In this document: one piece after another, positions 8,397 through 15,100 of the stretch
How positions within the stretch are numbered: position 1 is the stretch's first letter
Layout of the letters: each line of letters starts with the position of its first letter
From: Candidatus Angelobacter sp. Gp1-AA117
Lineage (GTDB): Bacteria > Acidobacteriota > Terriglobia > Terriglobales > Acidobacteriaceae
Direction of reading: 5' to 3'
Length of the DNA: 64,000 nt
NCBI GenBank assembly: GCA_003223515.1
Contig: QHVI01000014.1
Location: 1-64,000, forward strand
Position numbers and translations under genes: made by a program
The notes under the pieces: generated by a model
The model's input: the letters and a program-made list of their open reading frames with translations, nothing else
Told to the model about the DNA's origin: nothing
Database searches by the model: none

Positions 8397-8882
8397 ATGC
8401 GCAAACAGAAAGGTTTTTCGTTGATTGAATTGCTCATCGTGGTGGCCATCATCCTGATTATCGCGGCGATTGCAATTCCCAACCTGATGAAGGCGCGGAT
8501 TACCGCGAACGAGGCGGCGGCGGCTAGTACAGTTCGAACTCTGAACACCACCGAAGTCACCTATTCCACAACTTATCCGACCAGCGGTTTTGCAAAAGAC
8601 TTGACAACGCTCGGTCCTAACTCAACCTGCGACGCTACTCATGCCTGCCTGATTGATGCCACTCTGGCTTCGGGTACCAAAGATGCCTATAAGTACCAGA
8701 TTACAGGTATCGGCACGGCTGCACCCTTCACGGATTACGTGATCGGCGCTATCCCGGTGGGTGTGAGCTCAGGTAACAAGGATTTCTGCTCTACCGGCGA
8801 TGCCGTGGTTCGTTTCAAAGCGCCTGCCACAACGGCGTTCCAGTCCACGGTTACCAATTGCCAGGCATTCGGAGCACTGTAA
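8397..8882 (+). CDS. pilA: Type IV pilin (PilA-like), pilin 1
   Basis: A 161-residue prepilin. The leader MRKQKG ends at the peptidase site G|F, followed by FSLIELLIVVAIILIIAAIA, the methylated, hydrophobic N-terminal helix that packs the pilus core; Glu5 of the mature chain is present. The C-terminal globular part carries four Cys (CDATHAC, and FCSTGD with a later NCQAF), which suggests two disulfides. The ATG at 8397 is set by the ribosome site AGAGGAG and by the short leader. The mature protein differs from pilin 2 at only two residues. Substrate of PilD and assembled by PilB/PilC in the inner membrane; those genes are not in the window. Confidence 0.93.
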   Translation: MRKQKGFSLIELLIVVAIILIIAAIAIPNLMKARITANEAAAASTVRTLNTTEVTYSTTYPTSGFAKDLTTLGPNSTCDATHACLIDATLASGTKDAYKYQITGIGTAAPFTDYVIGAIPVGVSSGNKDFCSTGDAVVRFKAPATTAFQSTVTNCQAFGAL

Positions 8883-8889
8883 TAAGTTA

Positions 8890-8917
8890 GGCAAGTACCT
8901 GGGGGAGGGTACAAGCC
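8890..8917 (+). ncRNA. 28-nt hairpin module in the pilin 1 3'-UTR, copy 1
   Basis: The sequence folds as GGC-AA-GTACC-loop-GGTAC-AA-GCC with a purine-rich TGGGGGAG loop. It recurs at 10186-10213 with a single base change, and in both places a terminator hairpin follows. Conserved loop and stem suggest a structured RNA element; the function is unknown. Confidence 0.5.
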
Positions 8918-8924
8918 AAAAAAG

Positions 8925-8960
8925 GGGCACGGCATCAATCGCCGTGCCCGTTTTGTTTTA
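8925..8960 (+). terminator. Rho-independent terminator of pilin 1
   Basis: A perfect 9-bp stem GGGCACGGC / GCCGTGCCC with a 7-base loop is followed by GTTTTGTTTT. Confidence 0.9.
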
Positions 8961-9034
8961 GCAGGGGGAACTACGATGGTATGACCTTTCCGGATTACGC
9001 GCGAATCAGTTGGGAATACAAGGAAATGTCATTC

Positions 9035-9054
9035 TATAATGACAAAAACAGTCA
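9035..9054. promoter_or_regulatory. TATAAT plus TGAC-N7-GTCA element upstream of pilin 2
   Basis: The ATAATGAC...GTCA string resembles ATAATGATGACA...TGTCA at 10011-10031 in the next spacer. The half-sites are shorter than in the other two copies. Confidence 0.35.
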
Positions 9055-9226
9055 AAACTCTCGTTTTGGCAGGAGTTGGTTCTGCCCGGGATTTCAGGGG
9101 CGGGATTTAGGCCCTTGAAATCACGACATTTAGACAAACTATTTAGAATTGTTAACTTGCGAGTGAACGGCTACCGAAATGCATCTTGATACGACTGTTA
9201 TCGGTCGGCATTTGACGGAATTAGCC

Positions 9227-9242
9227 TGGGGAACAACAGGCA
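9227..9242 (+). promoter_or_regulatory. Possible sigma54 promoter of pilin 2
   Basis: TGG and GCA with GG and GC separated by 10 bases; predicted start about 43 bases before the ATG. Only the core dinucleotides agree with the consensus. Confidence 0.35.
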
Positions 9243-9294
9243 CAGAGTCACTCGGATACAGCAGAATCACTCTAAGAATATTTGGAGAAATTTG

Positions 9295-9780
9295 ATGAAG
9301 AAACAAAAAGGCTTTTCACTGATCGAGCTTCTTATTGTCGTGGCTATCATTCTGATCATCGCCGCGATCGCAATCCCCAACTTGATGAAGGCGCGCATCA
9401 CTGCGAATGAGGCTGCTGCTGCCAGCACCGTACGTACCCTGAACACCACTGAGGTTACGTATTCAACCACCTATCCAGCCAGTGGCTTTGCTAAAGACCT
9501 GACCACTCTGGGTCCTAATTCGACCTGTGACGCGACCCATGCCTGCCTGATTGATGCCACTCTGGCTTCGGGTACCAAAGATGCCTATAAGTACCAGATT
9601 ACAGGTATCGGCACGGCTGCACCCTTCACGGATTACGTGATCGGCGCTATCCCGGTGGGTGTGAGCTCCGGTAACAAGGATTTCTGCTCTACTGGCGACG
9701 CCGTGGTTCGCTTCCAAGCGCCTGCGACGACTGCATTCCAGAGCACGGTTACCAATTGCCAGGCATTCGGCGCATTGTAA
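9295..9780 (+). CDS. pilA: Type IV pilin (PilA-like), pilin 2
   Basis: A 161-residue prepilin with leader MKKQKG, cleavage before FSLIELLIVVAI, and the same Cys pattern as pilin 1. I use ATG 9295; a TTG one codon earlier is also possible with the GGAGA site at 9284. At the protein level it is nearly identical to pilin 1, yet the first ~240 bp differ at many synonymous sites, while a 131-bp block (9538-9668) is identical to pilin 1 (8640-8770). That pattern points to an old duplication under strong purifying selection with a recent gene conversion in the middle. It has its own terminator, so it is transcribed separately. Confidence 0.93.
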   Translation: MKKQKGFSLIELLIVVAIILIIAAIAIPNLMKARITANEAAAASTVRTLNTTEVTYSTTYPASGFAKDLTTLGPNSTCDATHACLIDATLASGTKDAYKYQITGIGTAAPFTDYVIGAIPVGVSSGNKDFCSTGDAVVRFQAPATTAFQSTVTNCQAFGAL

Positions 9781-9805
9781 TAAAATTTTACTTACCGACG
9801 GAGAC

Positions 9806-9835
9806 AGGGCATGGGTAACCATGCCCTCTTTCTTT
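9806..9835 (+). terminator. Rho-independent terminator of pilin 2
   Basis: A perfect 9-bp stem AGGGCATGG / CCATGCCCT with a GTAA tetraloop is followed by CTTTCTTTT. Confidence 0.9.
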
Positions 9836-10012
9836 TGGGGTGACATGTTGGTTATGAGGCCGCCCACTGCCTGGATTTATTCCAAATTGCAATCTGGACT
9901 GGGAAAACGTACGCCGAGACCGGCCATCTGCTTCAAAAGCATGATCTATCAATTCGGATTAAGGATGTTTCCCGTCTTGGACATTGCCCATTGGCGACAA
10001 AAACTGGGACAT

Positions 10013-10035
10013 AATGATGACAAAAATTGTCATCA
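10013..10035. promoter_or_regulatory. Perfect 9-bp inverted repeat upstream of pilin 3
   Basis: ATGATGACA-AAAAT-TGTCATCAT. It contains TGACA-N5-TGTCA, the same core as upstream of pilin 1, and lies about 125 bp before the sigma54-like box, a distance that fits an activator site. Confidence 0.5.
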
Positions 10036-10138
10036 TCAGCACATACTAGTGTTCCTATTCCTCTTCACCCCCATGGGCTATTGACTAACTCATTGACCCC
10101 AAAGGAAATCTAGCGCAATGGCGAATGGCCATTCGCAG

Positions 10139-10155
10139 TGGCGAGCCAAGTGCAT
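10139..10155 (+). promoter_or_regulatory. sigma54-like -24/-12 promoter
   Basis: TGGC-N8-TGCAT with GG and GC 10 bases apart is the best sigma54 match in the pilin region. The predicted start (about 10164) lies just before the first of three hairpins. Confidence 0.45.
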
Positions 10156-10163
10156 ATACGTAT

Positions 10164-10245
10164 GGACAGAGCACAGAAGGTGCTCGGCAAGTACCTGGGG
10201 GAGGGTACGAGCCAAGGGGAGCAGGGCCAACCTGCTCCCCATTTA
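10164..10245 (+). ncRNA. Candidate small RNA or attenuator leader: three consecutive hairpins
   Basis: Downstream of the sigma54-like box are hairpin 1 (GAGCAC-agaag-GTGCTC, 10169-10185), hairpin 2 (the 28-nt module repeated from 8890, 10186-10213) and hairpin 3 (GGGGAGCAGG-gccaa-CCTGCTCCCC, 10216-10240) followed by ATTT, a weak terminator tail. This could be a short independent RNA, or the leader of pilin 3 with a conditional terminator 84 bases before its start. Confidence 0.4.
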
Positions 10246-10324
10246 AAAAGATTTAGATTTTTATCAGTAGCAATCGGCTTCATGAAGTTTGCAGTGCAGT
10301 CAATGTTGAAAGCAGATGAAGAAT

Positions 10325-10846
10325 ATGGCACACAAACAAAAAGGTTTCTCACTGATAGAACTCTTAATCGTTGTCGCCATCATTCTTATCATCGCCTCCA
10401 TCGCCATTCCCAATCTGATGCGCTCCCGGCTGCGGGCCAATGAGGCAGCCGCTATAAGTACGCTGCGAACGCTTCATACTTCACAGGCTGCTTACAATAC
10501 GTCATACGGTGAGCTCGCTGGTTTTGCTCCTACCCTGCAATCGCTGGGGCCGGGTACACCTTGCGACCTGAATCACGCCTGCCTGGTAGACGCCAACCTG
10601 GGATGCGCATCGGAACCCTGCGTCCGGGGCGGCTATGAATTCTTTCTCACCAGCGATTCAAGCTCCAGTCCCTATACGGATTATGCGTTTACCGCTACCC
10701 CGGTGATTTGGAAAAGCAGCGGCAACCAGAATTTCTGCACAGCGGAAGATGGGATGATTCGCTATGAAACGTCGCCCAGCGGCCCGCTTTCTGCGGCTGT
10801 TCCTCACAATAACTGCATGAATTTTGCGCTCTATAATGGAATCTAG
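10325..10846 (+). CDS. Type IV pilin-like protein, pilin 3
   Basis: A 173-residue prepilin with leader MAHKQKG and the FSLIELLIVVAIILIIASIA helix. The N-terminal ~60 residues are like pilins 1 and 2, but the globular domain is divergent and longer (Cys at CDLNHAC, CASEPC, FCTAED and NCMNF), so it could be a minor pilin or an alternative major pilin. An ATG three codons upstream (10316) is also in frame; I chose the shorter leader. The ABC ATPase gene starts 64 bases after the stop. Confidence 0.88.
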   Translation: MAHKQKGFSLIELLIVVAIILIIASIAIPNLMRSRLRANEAAAISTLRTLHTSQAAYNTSYGELAGFAPTLQSLGPGTPCDLNHACLVDANLGCASEPCVRGGYEFFLTSDSSSSPYTDYAFTATPVIWKSSGNQNFCTAEDGMIRYETSPSGPLSAAVPHNNCMNFALYNGI

Positions 10847-10910
10847 CCGAGAGTAACTGGTTCGGCATTGAAACTGTCTAGTCTTCCAGCTTAATGTATT
10901 TCTGAAACGC

Positions 10911-11843
10911 ATGTGGGCTCTGGAAATTAACGGCTTAGCCAAGAGCTATCCAGTAGGGTTTTTGCGCAAAACGCTCAAGCCCGCTTTGCAACCTTTACAC
11001 CTTACTGTTGAAGAAGGCGAGACCTTCGGCTTCCTTGGGCCGAATGGCGCCGGCAAGACGACCACCTTGAAACTCCTCATGGGAATCATCTTTCCCACGG
11101 CAGGAACAGCGCAGATCCTGGGCCGCCACTTTCATGATCCTGAAGTCAAGAAGCAGATTGGGTTTCTTCCCGAACAGCCTTATTTTTACGATTATCTGAG
11201 CGCAACCGAGCTGCTCGATTATTACGCCCAGCTCTCAGGAGTGCCTGCCGATGAGCGCCGCAAGCGTATACCTGCCCTGCTGGAGCGGGTTGGACTTGCA
11301 GACGCCGGTAAAAAACAGTTGCGCAAATTTTCCAAAGGCATGCTTCAGCGCGTAGGCATTGCGCAGGCTATTGTTCACGATCCTAAGCTGGTGTTTCTCG
11401 ATGAGCCCATGTCCGGGCTCGATCCGATCGGCCGCCGTGAGATTCGTGAGCTGATCCAAGGACTAAAAGATGAAGGCAAGACGGTCTTCTTCTCGACCCA
11501 TATACTCTCTGACGCTGAAGCTTTATGCGACCGCGTGGCAGTCATCCACAAAGGCGAGTTGCGCGGCATTGGCGTGGTGGAAGCCCTGAAATCAGCCACT
11601 GCCGATCAGGTTGAGGTCATCTGGCACGGCGCCGGCGCCCTGCCCGCAGTATCAAGCCTGCTGAAAGAATCACGCGTCACCGGCGATATGGTGCGCGCCA
11701 TCGTTTCCACCGGCAGCGCTGACCTGCTGCTGGAGAAGTTGCGCCAGCAGCATGCGCAACTGATCTCTTTCACGCCGCTGCACGGCGCGCTTGAGGATTA
11801 CTTCCTGGCCCACACTTCGGACCGTGAGGAGGTCAAAGCATGA
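10911..11843 (+). CDS. ABC transporter ATP-binding protein, PilH-like context
   Basis: A 310-residue ATPase. Walker A is GPNGAGKTT (about residue 45), the signature is FSKGMLQRVGIAQAI (about 140), and Walker B is LVFLDEPMSGLDP (about 162), followed by the STHIL H-loop and a C-terminal extension of about 90 residues. It overlaps the permease start by four bases (ATGA), so the pair is coupled. In Myxococcus xanthus an ABC ATPase (PilH) and a membrane partner (PilI) lie next to pilA and are needed for pili; the same neighbourhood here suggests a pilus-related exporter, but sequence alone does not prove it. Confidence 0.9.
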   Translation: MWALEINGLAKSYPVGFLRKTLKPALQPLHLTVEEGETFGFLGPNGAGKTTTLKLLMGIIFPTAGTAQILGRHFHDPEVKKQIGFLPEQPYFYDYLSATELLDYYAQLSGVPADERRKRIPALLERVGLADAGKKQLRKFSKGMLQRVGIAQAIVHDPKLVFLDEPMSGLDPIGRREIRELIQGLKDEGKTVFFSTHILSDAEALCDRVAVIHKGELRGIGVVEALKSATADQVEVIWHGAGALPAVSSLLKESRVTGDMVRAIVSTGSADLLLEKLRQQHAQLISFTPLHGALEDYFLAHTSDREEVKA

Positions 11844-12616
11844 TCTCCCGCCTGTCTGCGATCAGCTTCAACACCTTTCGCGAAGCCGTGCGTGACCGCG
11901 TGCTTTATAACCTGATTCTGTTTGCGCTGCTGCTGGTAGCCAGTGCGCCTTTGTTCGGCGAGATTTCCATCGGCCTGGAAAAGATCATCCTGGTCAATGT
12001 AGGGCTGAGCGCGATTTCGCTGTTTGGCATCATCATCGCCATCTTCATCGGCATCGGGCTAGTTGCGAAGGAAATTGAGAAGAAGACGCTTTACACCATC
12101 CTCTCGCGCCCGGTGAGAAGATGGGAATTCATCGCCGGGAAATACATCGGGCTGGTGATGACCCTGGTAGTCAACGCCGCGTTTATGGCGGTGGGGTTCT
12201 ACCTGGCACTGCTGATGGTCTCGCGCGGCCTGGGCAAAGATGATGCTGCGCTGCTGGTGGGAATCTACTTCATCATTCTGGAATTCCTGGTTGTCACCTC
12301 CATCACGCTATTGTTCTCATCTTTCTCGACTCCTATTTTTTCTGCCATCTTCGCATTCGCCTTGTTTGTGATCGGTACATTTGCCGATGACTTGCGCAAC
12401 TTTGCCTGGGCTGCTACCGGCCTTACCCGATGGTTTTCTACTGCGGTTGTCTACCTGGTGCCCAACTTCGCATCACTCAACGTGATTTCCCAGGTGGCCC
12501 ATGGTCAGCCGGTAAGCGGACGCCTCATACTCTTCAATACCATTTACGCGCTCTTGTACTCGGCAGCAGCGATTGCGGGGGCGGTGCTCATTTTCGAGCG
12601 CCGTAACTTGAAGTGA
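11840..12616 (+). CDS. ABC-2 family (NosY-like) permease subunit
   Basis: A 258-residue protein with six predicted helices. The N-terminus (MISRLSAISFNTFREAVRDR) and the VAKEIEKKTLYTILSRPVRR loop after helix 2 are typical of NosY/ABC-2 permeases that pair with CcmA-like ATPases. Start and stop overlap both neighbours (ATGA and GTGA), so the three genes form one tightly coupled unit downstream of the pilins. Substrate unknown. Confidence 0.88.
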   Translation: MISRLSAISFNTFREAVRDRVLYNLILFALLLVASAPLFGEISIGLEKIILVNVGLSAISLFGIIIAIFIGIGLVAKEIEKKTLYTILSRPVRRWEFIAGKYIGLVMTLVVNAAFMAVGFYLALLMVSRGLGKDDAALLVGIYFIILEFLVVTSITLLFSSFSTPIFSAIFAFALFVIGTFADDLRNFAWAATGLTRWFSTAVVYLVPNFASLNVISQVAHGQPVSGRLILFNTIYALLYSAAAIAGAVLIFERRNLK

Positions 12617-13530
12617 GAAGTCTTCGCAGCACCATGATCGCGGCCATTGTTCTGGCTGCAACCTTCACCGGTTCGGTACTGGCGCTGCAGCAGGTGGAGA
12701 ATTCCCGCGGAGAACAGGCCACCCTGGAAGAAGTGCTCTATATTCCTTCAGCCAGGGTCTTGAAGCGCTTGAGTCTCGGTTATTCCGGGCTGCTCGCTGA
12801 CATCTACTGGACCCGTGCAGTTCAATACTATGGCGAGAAACACCATGAAGATGCCATGCGTTATGACGTACTGGCACCGCTGCTGGATATCACCACCGAT
12901 CTTGATCCACACCTGCTCGTCGCCTATCAGCACGGCTCTATTTTCCTCTCGCAACCGCCTCCTGTGGGCGCCGGTCAGCCGGATAAGGCGGTAGCGCTGC
13001 TGGAAAAGGGAATTCGCGCGAACCCCGATTACTGGCGCCTGTACTTCACTCTTGGATTCGTTCACTACTTCGATCGCAAAGACTACACGGCCGCGGAGCA
13101 GGCATTTGAAAAAGGATCGGAAAACCCCAACGCCCTGCCCTGGATGAAGGTGATGGCAGCAGCCATGGCGCAGCACGCTGGAGAACCGGCCACCGCCATG
13201 GAGATCTGGCAACGTCTGTATGAGAACAGTGAAGACAAGATGATCCGCGAAAACGCCGCGCAGCATATAGCCGCGATTCGCGTTGACCAGTCCATTCCGG
13301 ACCTCGAGCGCAGGGTTGAGATGTACCGCCAGGCAACCGGACATCTTCCCGCAAGTTGGGTTGAACTGGCCCGCGCCCGCATTTTGCCGGGCATTCCGGT
13401 GGATCCCACCGGCACGGCCTACAAGCTGATGCCCGATGGAACCGTGCAGGTAGAAGATCCTGACAAACTTCCCTACATCACTCACGGCCTGCCTCCAGGC
13501 TGGAAGCGATCACCCGGAAAACAGCGGTGA
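12613..13530 (+). CDS. TPR-like exported or membrane-anchored protein in the pilin/ABC operon
   Basis: A 305-residue protein with a GTG start overlapping the permease stop (GTGA). The N-terminal hydrophobic segment (MIAAIVLAATFTGSVLAL) is a signal peptide or anchor. Residues 50-210 form helical repeat pairs resembling TPRs (DPHLLVAYQHGSIFL, NPDYWRLYFTLGFVHYF, AEQAFEKG). The C-terminal region, with LPASWVELARARILPGIPVDPTG and a KLMPDGTVQVEDP stretch, resembles the processing-like tails seen in pseudopilin-type proteins. By position it could play the PilG role in a pilA-pilGHI-like locus; this is inference. The exact family name is not certain. Confidence 0.72.
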   Translation: MRSLRSTMIAAIVLAATFTGSVLALQQVENSRGEQATLEEVLYIPSARVLKRLSLGYSGLLADIYWTRAVQYYGEKHHEDAMRYDVLAPLLDITTDLDPHLLVAYQHGSIFLSQPPPVGAGQPDKAVALLEKGIRANPDYWRLYFTLGFVHYFDRKDYTAAEQAFEKGSENPNALPWMKVMAAAMAQHAGEPATAMEIWQRLYENSEDKMIRENAAQHIAAIRVDQSIPDLERRVEMYRQATGHLPASWVELARARILPGIPVDPTGTAYKLMPDGTVQVEDPDKLPYITHGLPPGWKRSPGKQR

Positions 13531-13587
13531 CCACCAAGCGAGAGTCGAAGGAACTGGCACGCAACGCCCGGCTTGATCGCGCTCTAT

Positions 13588-13775
13588 ATTGCTAACAATC
13601 AAGTTCATCCCAAGCCGCGAAGAATTTCTGGGCTCTTTTCTGCGCTTTACCCAGTCTTCTGATTCGCGTAAATTCACGCGATTCGCGTCATTCGCGGCTT
13701 ACTTGCCTTCCTCTGCGCCCTCTGCGTTCTCTGCGGTTAAAGCCGTTTGGTTGTGGCTCGCCACGCTGCGGTTAA
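13588..13775 (+). repeat. Dispersed ~180-bp repeat, copy 2
   Basis: It matches copies at 3721-3906 and 19702-19877 over the ATTCGCG core and shares the TTGTGGCTCGCCACGCTGC end with copy 1. It runs up to, and overlaps, the stop codon of the beta-propeller pseudogene on the other strand, so the repeat end may supply that stop. Confidence 0.85.
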
Positions 13776-14787
13776 CGTGTCGGATCGAGGGCGATGCCTC
13801 TGAGGTTTCCAAAGCCGGAAACCACCTGTATCCCGGTATTGTCGCCCGAGATGAAACGAATGGGAGAAGCATTGCCAATGGCGGAACCATTGAAGACCAG
13901 GATGCCTCCCGTACCTTGATTGCCCACAAAAAGCTCTCCCGTAGGCGACAAGGCGATGTCCGTGCACGCTGAAAGCTGTGTGGCAGGGCCGGTAATAACT
14001 GCTGTGGGAGCAAGATTTCCGTTGGCTGAACCGGCGTTGGCATAAACAGTAATCCCATTGAAAGACACGCTGCAGTTCGAAACCAAGAGACGTCCAGCGG
14101 AGTCCAGCACCATACCGGAAGGAAAAAGCAGTTGAGTGGCAGGGCCGGAGATGGACCGGTTCGCCGCGACCCTCCATTGAGGGTGCTGGCGTTGTCATAA
14201 ATCTGGATCCCATTGCTTGCGTCCACAACAAAGAGACGATTGTTTGCGGAATCAAGAGTGATGCGTCCTGGCAGGAATCCGGGACTCAGAACGCGTGTGG
14301 GGGCCACGTTGCCGTTCACGGTGGAGGCAGGGGCAAAGACCAGGATCATGCTGCCGAAACCTGCGGAGATGTATAGCTGGTCGCGCACGGTATCCAATGC
14401 CATCGCGCCGGGGCCCACAAGCTGGGTTGCAGCGCCGGCAATTGTACGATCGGGCGCCACATTTCCGTTTTTAGTCCTGGCGCGCTCAAAGATCAGCACG
14501 GAGGAGCCGGCGTCGGATACGAACAATCGGTCATTTGCGCCATGGGCCAGCGCAAAGTCCGGAGAGCTGAGCTGAGTGGCGGGGCCGTGAATGCTAGCTG
14601 CCGGTGCAATGTTTCCGGAACCCCCAGCGCTGAAATGAAGAACAGTTCCGGTAACGCCGTTCAGCGCGTACAACTGTCCATTAGTGACCGGAGGAGGTGT
14701 ACTTCCACTGGACGAGTTGCCACTGCAGCCGAAAAGGCCGGCAACCAGGAACAGAAAGAGCGCCAGGAGAAGTCGAGCCGGTTTCAT
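13772..14787 (-). pseudogene. Frameshifted NHL/beta-propeller lipoprotein
   Basis: The N-terminus has a lipoprotein signal with lipobox LFGC (MKPARLLLALFLFLVAGLFGC). It is followed by ~50-residue repeats with the pattern NGNVAPxRxIxGxxTxLxxP, each a blade of a beta-propeller. The first part reads from 14787 to about 14175. There the repeat NG-N-V-A-A is broken: a GGAGGGTCG stretch is one base short of the expected GGAAACGTCG, and the true frame continues one phase over (from about 14172 to 13772: ANRSISGPATQLLFPSG...LDPTR). Left uncorrected, the frame runs on as nonsense into the adjacent repeat. Either a genuine disabling mutation or a sequencing error. If intact it would be a surface lipoprotein of about 340 residues, function unknown. 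Confidence 0.7.
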
Positions 14788-15100
14788 ACGCGGGAGCTCC
14801 TGAATTTGGCTGGCGGAAGCGTGTCGGAGTCGAAGCGACCCGAGCCGGGTTTAACAACTCTCGCTGGTTTTGAAGACCAGAAGGGTCACCGGACCCCAAA
14901 TGCGCTTCCCGCGTAATTTCAGCTTACATGAGAGCATTCACTGCCAACAAGCAGCAGTCAGTCCCACGGCTTTCTGAACCGGAACAGGAACAGCGGCGCG
15001 AGCAGCCTCAAGCGGCGAGCTGCGGCAGCCGGAGATTTGCCGCTGAATGTCTTCTCTGTGGTTGAAAGGTGAGGAACGGAGCGATAGAATCACGGCTTTG
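14788..15100. other. 313-bp divergent intergenic region
   Basis: It lies between the lipoprotein pseudogene (-) and the HTH-TPR gene (+). The only clear signal is the promoter at 15062-15090. I see no other gene or repeat. Confidence 0.6.
15062..15090 (+). promoter_or_regulatory. sigma70-type promoter of the HTH-TPR gene
   Basis: TTGAAA, 17 bases, TAGAAT. The start of transcription falls a few bases before ATG 15101, giving a near-leaderless mRNA and arguing against the in-frame ATG at 15047. Confidence 0.65.

Larger units (their letters stand above)
8961..9294. other. 334-bp spacer between pilins 1 and 2
   Basis: No gene. It carries a TATAAT hexamer (9035-9040) that runs into TGAC-N7-GTCA (9040-9054), a GG-N10-GC box (9228-9241), and the pilin 2 ribosome site GGAGA (9284-9288). 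Confidence 0.6.
9836..10324. other. 489-bp spacer between pilins 2 and 3
   Basis: No protein gene is supported. It holds the longest of the TGACA/TGTCA inverted repeats (10013-10035), a 16-bp perfect palindrome GCGAATGGCCATTCGC (10121-10136), a strong sigma54-like box (10139-10155) and a run of three hairpins (10169-10240) described below. Confidence 0.6.
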
